Under the pieces are notes generated by a model. That model did not search any database. It was given only the letters and a program-made list of their open reading frames with translations, and was not told where the DNA came from. A program made the position numbers and the translations under genes. Positions 10,743-20,982 of a DNA stretch of 64,000 bases are shown here, piece by piece. How positions within the stretch are numbered: position 1 is the stretch's first letter; each line of letters begins with the position of its first letter. The DNA comes from Wolfiporia cocos. Taxonomy: Eukaryota; Basidiomycota; Agaricomycetes; Polyporales; Phaeolaceae. The stretch is from assembly GCA_029448655.1 (NCBI GenBank), contig JACCLO010000007.1:2170001-2234000 (forward strand), in the 5' to 3' direction.

Positions 10743-12850
10743 TGTCACAGATTTATCTGGGACTAGCATTTTTCCGCTATTTTTAGCAATTTATCTGGGA
10801 TTTATACATCTACCTACAAGTTATCCGGGACTTATCCCATATTGCCACATGCTAAGGTCCTAACACGGCCTTATAGCTTATGTAACATAATGACACGCTA
10901 CTAAGCTCCCATGACTATGCATAACATGCTAGTCAGGACTCCCATGTCATCCCAACGTCATAGCTACAGCCATCACGGCCCCAGCCCAGACTAATGACAT
11001 CATGGCAATGTCACCATCAGCTAACATAGCTACGGTATTGCATCATAGTCCAGACTTAGCTACGTCATCGCTACGTCAACCGGTCCAGCCCTACAGGCCA
11101 GACCACTACATCATTGTTCAATCAGAAGATGATGTCATATGTCACGCCATCCTTACAACAGAATGGTGCCATGGCATAATAATAGTACTACGCTATTAAT
11201 GCTACTGGTCCGGCTCACCCCGATTACCACGGGCTCCGGCACTTGCAGAGTCCCGGGCTTCTAGCTTTCCGGTGAAGTCCAATCCCCGGTCCTAGACCGC
11301 TCCGTCATGATCGGCTACCATCCAGTCCAGTCAATGACATCACGCCCTAGCTACCATCCTTAGTAATGAGACTAGGGGTAGCCAATGGCATAGATGCCTC
11401 AGCACTATACTGAGTCATCCCATGGATCCTGCTCAATGGCAGATCACCCTCAAGGTACCGGCTTACCGGCCTTGTCTATACCCGGGCTGCGCCCGCATGT
11501 TCATGTCTGCCTCATGGTGGAACCACACGCTATGTCTATTACCATTGGTCCAGCCATTACTGGTGGACCATGGCCCCTGTAGAGTAGCGCATGTACCTTG
11601 GTCACCCTCATGGCAACCAAGCCTCACGTTCATTTAAGGTATGTACTATACAGTAGTAGTGTTGTGAGGTCCGGTCCGGTCCGGTCTTTTGCATGTTTTG
11701 GGCAGGACCGAGGACCGGGACCAGGACCGGACCACCATGGGCAACGAGGAACCGGACTGAGGACCGGTCCCAAGTAGGACCGTGGTCCTATAGCGGTCCT
11801 AGGACCGGTCTGGACCGGTCCAGGACCGATCAAGTGGTTATTGACTTAACTATAGTTTTATATGTCAGAAACTGCAACAAAAGTGTACTTACTACTCGAT
11901 ATATACCAGAACATACTAAGTACAGCCCAAAAACTGGCTATGGTGCACTGATTCTTGATTTCTTAAAGTAAAATTGTATACTGAAGTCAACACACAGAAA
12001 TGACACTGCAGTAACTGCACACATCAAGTTGTATCTGATGAGATCATGTGTTGCATTTTTGTATGTGCCACAATGAGTAGCATATAACTACCGCTAAGCA
12101 GCGCTCTGCCAATAACTGGGTGATATTGATTGCACCATGCATGTGTACCATAATATGTGAGTGTTAGCACTACTGGATGGGAGAATACACAACTGCATGT
12201 CAGTCAGCAAAACTAGTGATAATATGAGGACAACCTGTGTGTGCCAAGCATTGCCCAAGACAATAGCAGTGCTTCATTGTATCATAAATCAGAAGGTTTT
12301 TGGTTGTTACTATTCATGTCAGCTTCTGTCTGATGTGTTTACCCTAATAGCCAGTGGTATATGCATGATGCAGACCCACTCTAGGGGGTCTTAAATACTT
12401 TGGTTTTATTGTAAATTGGTCAGTCATGGTTCCCTACCTTGGAGTAACCACATTATAAGTGCTATTCTACGATAAATCCGGGACCGGTCCAGGACCGGTC
12501 CAGACCAGTCCTTACCGGTCCTGCAAAATCTGACCACTCAGAAGGACCGGGACCAGGACCGTGTCAGGACCAGGACTGGACCGGACCGTTGAATCGGTCC
12601 TAATCAGTCCGGTCCTGGTCCGGTCCTTGGTCTTTAGCGGTCCTTGAGACCGGACCTCACAACACTATACAGTAGCACATGACCTTTATTATGCATGTAT
12701 ATATGTAGGAGCTAGACGCTCTTTACCTTAGTTCTATTCTTCTTGGTGTTCACCATAGAAATCTCTCACTCTCTACTGCGCTTGACTGGGCATCCTTACC
12801 TCCCTCCCCACATTGGATAGGTGGTGAGTCCCACAGCCTGGTCTGTGTCA
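10743..12850 (+). mobile_element. Solo LTR of the C family, interrupted by a hAT-like element
   Basis: Begins TGTCACAGATTTATCTGG and ends GTCTGTGTCA, with CCTAT at 10738-10742 and 12851-12855. It aligns with the 5' LTR at 62171-63103: same start, same block around ACTATACAGTA, same GGTGAGTCCCACAG near the end. Removing 11657-12667 and one 8-bp duplicate leaves an LTR of about 1.09 kb. Plus orientation. Confidence 0.9.
11657..12667. mobile_element. Non-autonomous hAT-like DNA transposon with GGACCGG subterminal repeats
   Basis: 1011 bp bounded by near-perfect terminal inverted repeats (TAGTGTTGTGAGGTCCGGTC and its complement ending CAACACTA) and by an 8-bp duplication TACAGTAG (11649-11656, 12668-12675). 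The empty site is seen at 62829-62850 in the uninterrupted LTR. Eight-bp duplications and TAG-type ends are hallmarks of the hAT superfamily. Both ends carry about 170 bp dense in GGACCGG/CCGGTCC words, probably transposase binding sites. The AT-rich middle has no ORF longer than about 80 codons, so a transposase must come from elsewhere. Confidence 0.9.
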
Positions 12851-12855
12851 CCTAT

Positions 12856-13581
12856 GAACATTGACGCTTCACTCAACAGATATGCAAACACACTTCTTGT
12901 CCACTTGAATAGTTGCCTGCACTCTAGGACACAGATTGCAGTGAGCCAACCAATCTAAGTACTAAAGGGCCGTGGATTGCGTGGGAACTGCCATGTGCTT
13001 TTCCACGTGTGCCACGTGCTGTCCGTCGTCCCATAGGGCTCGCGCCACCGACCCGGGAAGTTGGCCAGTGGATTCCCACGCCCAGCGCCTGCAAGGCGCG
13101 CATGTACAAGCGAAGCGACGACGAGGCCGAGCGTCAGCGAGGTGGAGGAGTGGCTGAGCGGGCAGAGATAAACAACAACTCCTAAAGTACAAAATTATGG
13201 CGAAGCCACAGGTAATTAAGCTAGTCATGCTCAATGACTTCATCCCTGTGACAGGCACTAGTGGTGACACTAATGTGACTGCATGTGATTCAGCCGTGGG
13301 TACAGTTGCAGACAAGCAAACTTGACAAATTCCATAGTGCATGCACATGAGCTTTTGTGCAAGTTTAGGACCGGGAACATACTCAGATGGTTTGAAAACC
13401 CCTAAAAAACCGGTTCCGAAATTCTTCCCATGAGTATTTAGGTGTGCCAAATCTTTTCGAGCAATTTTGACCGGCACTTACATGGCGCTTACACAGCGCC
13501 TACACAATCAGAGACATAGAAAATGCTATATGAGTGATTGAAAATCCAATGAATACAGACAAATTAATCCAGTGTGCCCTC
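12856..13581. other. Unrecognised sequence downstream of the DDE transposase gene
   Basis: Lies between the solo LTR and the stop codon of the transposase gene. A minus-strand frame of 171 codons (12962-13477) has no family resemblance, biased composition and no supporting context, so I do not call it a gene. It may be the 3' flank or terminal region of the same DNA transposon, but I could not find matching terminal inverted repeats. Confidence 0.35.
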
Positions 13582-13617
13582 TTAGGCTTTCATTGCACCT
13601 TCTGAAATCTTTTGGTG

Positions 13618-14317
13618 TGACACAGACTAGACTGTGGGACTCACACTGTAACCTAATAAGCGACTTGAAGGAGTTGCTGGAGGTTGGTGAGGAGGCTAGT
13701 GGGCGCAAGCAGAGATGATATGTAACTGTGCGAATGCAGAGAACAAATCTAAGGCTTATCCGCAGTGATAGCCCTACTTATATACATGCTTTGTTTGGTT
13801 ACCGGCAAGGGAGCCAAACATGAAGGTGGTCTGTGCGCAGACATAACTAATATGGTTAAGTCGTAAACTACAATAGACCATGTGCGCCGGTAATGGCCGC
13901 ACCAGTAAGATCGTTTGTTTGGACCGTAGGTCCATGTTGTGGAAGTGGCTGTAGCTACGTTAGTAAGCCATGCATGTGATTCTTATATACCGGTATCGGG
14001 ATATGAGTAATCGTAAGGGCATTGGCATGTGATAACGAGCGGGCCGCTTATCCAATTGTACTGACATAGCCCGGTATCGGGATATGAGTAAGGCGCGTGA
14101 CACCGGAGGTTAGTCCGCTGAGTCATTGACGCGTACAAGCGTGTTATGTACGTGTTGTTATGACAAGTGGACGTATACCGCGTTGTGTACGTGTTGTTTG
14201 GTTGCGTGTACGTGTAGACGGGCGCTTAGCAGCGTAAATGTCTACAAGGTCGTAGAAATACCAGATAAATAGGTAAAAATACGGGAAAAATAGTTGGCAT
14301 GTCCCAAATCTGTGACA
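13618..14317 (-). repeat. 3' LTR of element B
   Basis: 700 bp, TGACACAGACTAG to AATCTGTGACA on the plus strand; same as 22905-23604. It is followed by the complement of the polypurine tract. Confidence 0.95.
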
Positions 14318-14354
14318 TTACCCCCTCTTCAGGTTTCATTGTCCCTAATGGAAC
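14318..14354 (-). promoter_or_regulatory. Polypurine tract and stem-loop of element B
   Basis: On the minus strand, directly after the pol stop (TAA at 14357-14359), comes an 8-bp stem with one mismatch (14333-14354, loop containing AGGGAC), then CTGAAGAGGGGGTAA abutting the 3' LTR. The purine run is the primer for plus-strand DNA. The stem-loop lies wholly in the few bases between stop codon and purine tract. Confidence 0.78.
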
Positions 14355-14356
14355 GA

Positions 14357-17300
14357 TTACTTTCCTGTGGAGCCGAAACCACCAGTACCGCGCTCGGATT
14401 TAATCTTTTCAAAGTAAGATTTTCCGTGTAGCGTAATGTGCGGGTCCTTGGCAACTTCGCAGATGAGCTGAGCAATCTTATCACCGGCCCGAATATCGAT
14501 AGATATGTCGGAGTGATTCCGGAGAATGATGATTACTTCGCCTTGATAATCGTGGTCGATGACGCCACCCATTACGTCTATACCTTTGCGGGCAAGACTA
14601 GAGCGGGGGGCGATACGTCCGTAAGTGCCGAAAGGTACCTGGATTTTCAGTTTGGTATTGTATTCTGTCTGCCCGTGAGCTGGCAGAACGTCGCCTGTTG
14701 CAGTGTACAGGTCAAACCCAACCGAGTCCTTGGTTCCCTTTTCCGGCATTCGGCCGCCTTCACCGACTACGATTTTCAAGTCCGCATTTTGGTTAATGTC
14801 CGCTGACATCCATCCCCCGTCGGGGTGTCTAACCATGCGTTGCTTAGGGTCCTTCGCAAATTCTTCGCGATACTGCGGCCAGTCGTCTGGCCACGTGCAT
14901 TCGTCGGCTTCCCAGTCGTCGCTGTCAGGGTCGAAGACATGAACTGCTTCTTTCCTTCTAGCTGATCGCCTGAGGGGGACATCCTGCATTGGAATAGGGT
15001 GTGAAGCCTTGTATTCCTGCAAAATGTCGTATGCCGAGTCGAGATCCGCTTCGCGTACCCAGGAGTCGTCATTGATACCGAATCCCTTCCAACGGATTCT
15101 GTATTCAACTCTTCCTGCGCGGAGACGATGATCTAAGATCTTCTCGACTTCCCATAACTCCTCGCCGTCGACCATTTCTGGTTGAGGCTCTGGTTTTTTC
15201 TGATGCACCGGGTCCTTGTACATGACCAACTTGGAAGCGTGGAATACTGGGTGGTAAGCCCTGTATTGCTCGTCCATGTGTACCCTAAAGGTGACCGGAG
15301 ATAATTGTTCAATTATCCTAAATGGTCCCAAATAGCGTGGACTAAGACTTCTTTCGGAGTCTTGCCAGCTTCGGGCGTCAACGAGAACTTTGTCGCCGAC
15401 TTTAAACGGTACCGAGCGCTTATGTTGATCGTAGTACCAAGACCAGCGTTCAGCAGCCAGTTTCATTGCTGCCTTAGCTTGTTCTTGTGCTGACCATCGT
15501 TCGTAAGCAATGACATTTAGGTCCGTGTATGGTGTTGGACGTAAATTCGTAGGTCCTGCATTAGGGTGCCTTCCTAGTTCGACAAAGAATGGGCTATTCT
15601 TTGTTGTCTCACTAGCCGCGTTGTTGTACGCGAATTCGGCCGTAGGGAGAAACCATGACCAGTTATCCTTCTGAATAACATCGATGTAACATCTAAGATA
15701 TTGTTCCAGGATTTGGTTAACTCTCTCCGTCTGGCCATCCGCTTGCGGGTGATAGGCAGTTGTCATTGACCGTTGGATTCCCAATTGTTCACACCATCCC
15801 TTAAACAAGGCAGCTGCGAATTGCGGGCCTCTATCCGAAATGATTTGTTTCGGAAGTCCGTGGTTCGGATAGATCCGAAGGTATAGGAGGTTCGCTAATT
15901 CTTTCGCCGTTATCTTGTCTGATGTGGGAATGAAGTGCGCTCGCTTGGTAAGCCGGTCCACTATTACCATAATAGCATTGAATTGTTTCAATTCGCCGCT
16001 GGGCGGTAAGTGGACGATAAGGTCAATTGTGACGGTGTCCCAAGGTGCTTCCGGGACTGGGAGCGGTTGCAGGGGTCCGTACGGGGTCTGGTTGTGGTTC
16101 TTCATGCGTTGACATGTGTCACAACCTTCCACGTATTGCTTCACCATCGTGGTCATTCCAGGCCACCAGTAATTACGTGATAGAAGTTCATAGGTCTTCC
16201 ATCGTCCGAAGTGTCCGGCAGTCACATGGTCATGATGTAACTCCAGGATCTTCGTGCGCAATTCCTTAGGCTCTTTTGGAACGTACACTTTTCCTCGTCT
16301 GAGGAGTAATCCGGCCTCCATGTTCCATTCCTGGAGATCTTTACCGAATTCCTTGGGACCACTTTTCAGTAGTTCCTGGTAATCCTTGGTAATTTGATCG
16401 TCCATGAGGGCTTGTCGGATTTGTCGGAGAAGGTCCTCGTCGCCTGATTGTATCTCCTGCTGTGACGCTTCTAGCGCCCTAACCGTAAAGTATTCCGGTT
16501 TCAGCAAAATTTGATCGCGATTGTCGAGTTCCACCCCCTCTTCATGGTCTGGCCTCCGTGACAGAGGATCAGCCGTGAGCATTGTTTTACCGGGTTTGTG
16601 GCACATGGTGAAGTTGAACCTTGTCAGGTAAAGACTCCAACGTGCCTGTCTCCGGGTTAGCCGTTGTGCCGATTTGAAATATGTCAGATTGAGATGATCC
16701 GACCATACTTCAAATTTGTGTGGGTGTCCTTCGAGGTAATGTCTCCATTCCTCTAGTGCACGGATGATTGCGAGCAACTCCTTATCGTAAATCTCATAGT
16801 TCCTTTCGGGTGCTGATAGAGATTTCGAGTAAAAGGCTACCGGGTGCCAGAGCTTATCCTCCGAAGAGTATTGTGATAGCACTGCACCAGTTGCGTAATC
16901 GGAAGAATCCGCTTCCACGCGGAACGGGGACTCCTGATCTGGGATCCGGAGTATTGGAGCCGATGTGAAAGCTTCCTTGAGAGTTTGGAATGCTTCCGCT
17001 TGTTCGGGTCCCCAATTCCACTGCGTGTTTTTCTTGGACAGTTCGGTTAACGGCTTAACCACTTTGGAGAAGTCTTTAATGAACCGACGGTAGTAGTTGG
17101 CGAAGCCAACAAAGGCTTGGACGTCCTTCACCTTAGCAGGTGTAGGCCAGTCCATGACACCGGCTACCTTCTTAGGGTCCATTTCGACTTTTCCTTTGGA
17201 AATGATCATTCCCAGGTATTCAATACTGCTTTGTTCGAAGAAGCACTTTTCAGGCTTCGCGAACAAGTCGTTGTCTTGCAAGATTTGTAATACTTGCTTG

Positions 17301-18892
17301 ACGATACGACGGTGTTCCAACAGGTCGTTTCCGAACACAAGGATGTCGTCTAGGTAGACAATGACCTTTCCTTCTCTGATAAGGTCACCTAGAATATCGT
17401 TCATCATGTGTTGGAACGTGCTGGGTGCATTACAAAAACCGAAGTACATGACTACGGCTTCGTAAAGGCCGTTAGGCGTAATGAATGCGGTCTTCCATTC
17501 ATCTCCCTCCTTGATTCTTACGTTGTTGTAACCCCAACGCAAGTCGAGCTTCGTAAATATCGAAGCCTGGCTAAGCTTATCGATAAGCTCGTCTATGCGT
17601 GGGAGAGGGTACCTGTTTTTAATGGTCAAGTCGTTTACTTTCCGGTAATCGACTACCATTCGGGCTCCGCCGTCTTTTTTAGGGACGAAGAAGACCGGGC
17701 TCGCGATCGGGGATTTTGAGTGTCGGATGTAGCCCTTCCGTAACTCTTCCTGAATCCACTGATCTAGCGAGTTCGCTTCCTGAGGAGACATCTTGTATGC
17801 CTTACTCGGGGGCGGTAGTACCGCGTCATCGGGGAAGTCGATGGCGTGGTCATATGGTTTCCGTTCGGGCATCCTTTCGGATGCGCGTTGAGAAAATACC
17901 GTGGGACCAAACTCCTGGTATTCCTCCGGAACCAAGGATTTCCATTTCTGGAGATCCGCATCTGTCAGGAATTCATCATCCGACTTCTCCGTTATCGACT
18001 GAATGGCATCGATAAGGAGTTCCGTTCCTTCGTCAAGGGTGTTCACCCAAGCGACAAAGGGATTCTCCGGCTCCTCTAAGCCGAGAAAATCTATTGGAAA
18101 GTCATTGATGATCTGATAGATGTTGCGGGGTTCGATTTCGTCCTCTTCCTCTGAAATCGAAACCCGTTTGCCATGTTTGCATTTTTCCGTACATCGATAT
18201 GTGAAGGTTCCTTCCGGCCAGTTGAAGTCCGGGTTGTGTTTCAGGAACCAATCATATCCGAGGATCACATCCGCATTCTGTACGTCCATTACGTACAAGA
18301 ATTCGGTGGACTTGTGTTCCTCGTGCACCATATAAGCTTTTACTGCCATATTGATATTACCGGCGGTATTAGAGGTACCGTCGGCGTTGCGAATCTCGAG
18401 AGGCGAAGGTAGTTTTTGAGTGACTAACTTTTCCTCATGTACGAGTTTCTTATTAATGACGCTTATTGATGCACCGGTGTCGATTAATGCCATGGCGTTG
18501 ACTTTCTTTCCATATACCCACAGTTCCACTTCGATAGAGAACGATTTATTGTCGTCTCGAGAATCGTTTCCATGTACATTATACAAAGTGAAAAACTTTA
18601 GCGCGAGCGGGTCAGGGTAGAAGTATTGTACAGGAGGGGCACGTGTAGCTAGTGTCCTTGTCCTCCGGGCAAAGTCCATTGCCGAGTTACCGAATATACC
18701 GAGATGGGATACCGGGTGACGTACGACCGCCTTATCTTCCCACAAGATAAGGGGTCTCTGTGAAGCCTCTTCGTAGAGGTGCGCTTCTTCGGGGCGCTGT
18801 ACACTCCCAGCCGCTGCGGGGCTGGTGTGTTCTTCACAGAACGTCTTCGAGACGTGTAGTTGGGGCGAGGGGAACCGAGATGGTCCCGACAT
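14357..18892 (-). CDS. pol: Pol polyprotein of element B: protease, RT, RNase H, integrase, chromodomain, dUTPase
   Basis: 1511 residues. Order seen: aspartic protease with DTGAS (138-142); RT with KKDGG, FGFCNAPSTFQ and YLDD (512-515); RNase H; integrase HHCC finger (HHDHVTAGH and CDTC, about 880-915) and DDE core; chromodomain (EVEKIL and RIRWKGFG, about 1245-1285); and a trimeric-type dUTPase from about 1385 with motifs VGFDLY, PRSSLA, GGVIDHDYQGE, DKIAQL and RGTGGFGSTG at the very C-terminus. dUTPase removes dUTP and so limits uracil in the cDNA. The frame is +1 relative to gag with a 59-base overlap, so a programmed shift or reinitiation is implied. Length is above the usual 1300-1400 because of the dUTPase. 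Confidence 0.95.
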   Translation of the reverse strand: MSGPSRFPSPQLHVSKTFCEEHTSPAAAGSVQRPEEAHLYEEASQRPLILWEDKAVVRHPVSHLGIFGNSAMDFARRTRTLATRAPPVQYFYPDPLALKFFTLYNVHGNDSRDDNKSFSIEVELWVYGKKVNAMALIDTGASISVINKKLVHEEKLVTQKLPSPLEIRNADGTSNTAGNINMAVKAYMVHEEHKSTEFLYVMDVQNADVILGYDWFLKHNPDFNWPEGTFTYRCTEKCKHGKRVSISEEEDEIEPRNIYQIINDFPIDFLGLEEPENPFVAWVNTLDEGTELLIDAIQSITEKSDDEFLTDADLQKWKSLVPEEYQEFGPTVFSQRASERMPERKPYDHAIDFPDDAVLPPPSKAYKMSPQEANSLDQWIQEELRKGYIRHSKSPIASPVFFVPKKDGGARMVVDYRKVNDLTIKNRYPLPRIDELIDKLSQASIFTKLDLRWGYNNVRIKEGDEWKTAFITPNGLYEAVVMYFGFCNAPSTFQHMMNDILGDLIREGKVIVYLDDILVFGNDLLEHRRIVKQVLQILQDNDLFAKPEKCFFEQSSIEYLGMIISKGKVEMDPKKVAGVMDWPTPAKVKDVQAFVGFANYYRRFIKDFSKVVKPLTELSKKNTQWNWGPEQAEAFQTLKEAFTSAPILRIPDQESPFRVEADSSDYATGAVLSQYSSEDKLWHPVAFYSKSLSAPERNYEIYDKELLAIIRALEEWRHYLEGHPHKFEVWSDHLNLTYFKSAQRLTRRQARWSLYLTRFNFTMCHKPGKTMLTADPLSRRPDHEEGVELDNRDQILLKPEYFTVRALEASQQEIQSGDEDLLRQIRQALMDDQITKDYQELLKSGPKEFGKDLQEWNMEAGLLLRRGKVYVPKEPKELRTKILELHHDHVTAGHFGRWKTYELLSRNYWWPGMTTMVKQYVEGCDTCQRMKNHNQTPYGPLQPLPVPEAPWDTVTIDLIVHLPPSGELKQFNAIMVIVDRLTKRAHFIPTSDKITAKELANLLYLRIYPNHGLPKQIISDRGPQFAAALFKGWCEQLGIQRSMTTAYHPQADGQTERVNQILEQYLRCYIDVIQKDNWSWFLPTAEFAYNNAASETTKNSPFFVELGRHPNAGPTNLRPTPYTDLNVIAYERWSAQEQAKAAMKLAAERWSWYYDQHKRSVPFKVGDKVLVDARSWQDSERSLSPRYLGPFRIIEQLSPVTFRVHMDEQYRAYHPVFHASKLVMYKDPVHQKKPEPQPEMVDGEELWEVEKILDHRLRAGRVEYRIRWKGFGINDDSWVREADLDSAYDILQEYKASHPIPMQDVPLRRSARRKEAVHVFDPDSDDWEADECTWPDDWPQYREEFAKDPKQRMVRHPDGGWMSADINQNADLKIVVGEGGRMPEKGTKDSVGFDLYTATGDVLPAHGQTEYNTKLKIQVPFGTYGRIAPRSSLARKGIDVMGGVIDHDYQGEVIIILRNHSDISIDIRAGDKIAQLICEVAKDPHITLHGKSYFEKIKSERGTGGFGSTGK

Positions 18893-20879
18893 TGGCGACG
18901 GTGGTGGCGGGGGCCGAGGGTCCTGCTGAACTTGAGTCAGCCGTCACTTCTTCCCAGATCGTTCGGGCACGATACGTCTTGCCATCCGCGGGGGGCGCCG
19001 AGTACGGCTTCTTGCCAGAAGCCTGTCCCTTTCCACTACCCGAAGGAGCAGCCGTGGTCTTTCCAGACGCGGCAGCTGCATCCTTCGCCCTTTGTTGTTC
19101 GGCCCGCTGAGCGGCAGGCACGAACGTTCCCGCAGCCTTGTCTGCCGCAAGCTTAGGACATTTGTTGAAGTAATGTCCTGTCTGCTTGCAGTAGGTGCAG
19201 ACGGCGTTGGCGGTGTCGGCGGGGGCTTTGGCGGGCGCCTTTCCCTTGTCCTTCTTTTTCTCCGACTTCTTTGCAGAAGCGGAGGACGTCTCCTTCTTTT
19301 CGGCAGGTGCCGAGTCCTTCTTGCTGGCCTTCTCGAAGATCGAACCCTTGATCTTGTCTGGATATGACGTTTGGTACATTTCCAGAGCGAAGTCGATTAG
19401 GGGCTCGATGTCGGTCGGGGCCTTGAAGAAGGGGGTCTTGCCGAGGACGTTCAAGGTGTCCTTAACCTTTTCAGGGAGTGTTTCGGTGAACTCCCATACC
19501 AGGGTTTCGTTGGCGGTCTCGGAGAGTCGGCCGAGGGTTCGGAACCGTTCGCAGTAGTTGAAGTAGTTTGACTCGGCGAGTTCCTTGCCCTTGGTACCGT
19601 AGTAGCCGCGAATTTCCTTCTTAGCTATCTCCTTATCCGTCATCTTCCCATATTGCACCATTACTGACTTGGTGAAGTCCTCCCAGGTGCCGAGAGGTTC
19701 ACCGTTTCCTGCCTTCTTGATGAGAGGCGAGAAAAATTTGTATGCGTCCCCTGTGACGCGGAAGAGGGCCGTGGTGATACGGTCATGGTCATCGTAGACC
19801 CTGAGCGTACCGAAGTACAGGCCCATCTTCTCCACCCATTCCTGCGCAGTCACCTTTCCAGATGACCCAGAGAATTCGGGGGGAGGGGGGATTTTCAGGT
19901 TTTGAGGCAGACCTGGAATCTGCGGGGCGACGGCTGCTGCGGCAGCGGCTGCAGCTTGTGCGGCGGCAGCGGCCTCGGCTGCACGGGCTTGAGCATTGCC
20001 GGGGGCCGGTGCGGGTTCTTCCGGGGGCGTGCGGATGCCGGGAGGGTTGGGAACGGAGGGATTCTTGCGAATTCTCCGAAGTTCCTCGTCAACCTTCTCC
20101 ATGCGTTCTGCGAACGCATCCTCGAGGTCGTCGAGCCGGGACCGGTAGTCCTTCCGGAGCTCCTTTTCCAGCGTGGTGAACTTGGCGGTGTACTCCTGTC
20201 GGAGTTCCTTGCCGAGGTCCACCAGGGTGGACAGCACCTCGTTGCGGACCGAATTGACCGCTTCGTGTAGCTCGTCTTGGGCTTTTTGTTCGATTGCCCT
20301 GGATTGCCCAACCAGGGAGTCGATTCGTCCATGGATACGCTCCAGGCGGGCGTGCACCATTCGACCTAGGATGTCGGTGGTGTCATGGCTTATGGCCGCA
20401 CTTCGTTGTACGGCGGCATCGATGATTGGCCCATGTATGGACCCATCCACCTTGTGGTGTTCCTCCTCAGGAAGGTACGCCTTGAGGTTGTTCTCGACAG
20501 CGACATTGGTCTGTCGTGTCGGACCCGAAAATTCCATTTCCAGTGTGGTGGCGGGCCCGATAGGGCGAGTTCGACGAGCCGGTGGGTATCCGGCAATGGG
20601 GGAGCCCGGGCGTGTACCCATGGGATTGGTCGGAGATTCCCTCTGCGGGGGAGCGAACTCCAGTATTTCCTCTTCTCCTTCCTCTTCCTCTTCTTCTCCC
20701 TCGCTTAGGTGCTCCAGCGTCACCAGTTGCTGGGTTCCCGAGGGACCAGCTACCGGTGTCACCGGGCCTTCTGAGCGGAGGCGCATCTTGCGGGGAGCGA
20801 GGGGAGTGCTGACGGAGGAGGTGGAAGACATTTTTTTGTGAATACTGTTTGTGACGAATGTTAGTTTCCGGTTACTCAT
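18834..20879 (-). CDS. gag: Gag polyprotein of element B
   Basis: 681 residues. It has an acidic N-terminal region (EEEEEEGEEEI, about 60-70), a long charged coiled coil (about 170-275), an Ala-rich stretch, then the capsid domain opening at PPPEFSGSSGKVTAQEW and running through the typical LGTWEDF and TLPEKVKD motifs (about 330-520). After a Lys/Ala-rich linker comes one zinc knuckle, CTYCKQTGHYFNKC (CX2CX4HX4C), for RNA binding. It starts 104 bases after ORF0 ends and overlaps the start of pol. Shared motifs with Gag of element A show the two are related families. Confidence 0.93.
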   Translation of the reverse strand: MSNRKLTFVTNSIHKKMSSTSSVSTPLAPRKMRLRSEGPVTPVAGPSGTQQLVTLEHLSEGEEEEEEGEEEILEFAPPQRESPTNPMGTRPGSPIAGYPPARRTRPIGPATTLEMEFSGPTRQTNVAVENNLKAYLPEEEHHKVDGSIHGPIIDAAVQRSAAISHDTTDILGRMVHARLERIHGRIDSLVGQSRAIEQKAQDELHEAVNSVRNEVLSTLVDLGKELRQEYTAKFTTLEKELRKDYRSRLDDLEDAFAERMEKVDEELRRIRKNPSVPNPPGIRTPPEEPAPAPGNAQARAAEAAAAAQAAAAAAAAVAPQIPGLPQNLKIPPPPEFSGSSGKVTAQEWVEKMGLYFGTLRVYDDHDRITTALFRVTGDAYKFFSPLIKKAGNGEPLGTWEDFTKSVMVQYGKMTDKEIAKKEIRGYYGTKGKELAESNYFNYCERFRTLGRLSETANETLVWEFTETLPEKVKDTLNVLGKTPFFKAPTDIEPLIDFALEMYQTSYPDKIKGSIFEKASKKDSAPAEKKETSSASAKKSEKKKDKGKAPAKAPADTANAVCTYCKQTGHYFNKCPKLAADKAAGTFVPAAQRAEQQRAKDAAAASGKTTAAPSGSGKGQASGKKPYSAPPADGKTYRARTIWEEVTADSSSAGPSAPATTVANVGTISVPLAPTTRLEDVL

Positions 20880-20982
20880 TGTCTTAGATTCTTAAGAAGG
20901 GATTGGGTTTTTGAAAGCTGCAACTTTCGTTATAGATCACACTCGCACTCTATTTCAGAGTTAAAAGATGATAGTATTTCTA

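Noticed and set aside
12962..13477. 171-codon minus-strand frame as a host gene
   Set aside because: No family resemblance, Cys/Arg/Ala-biased composition, no intron or neighbour support.
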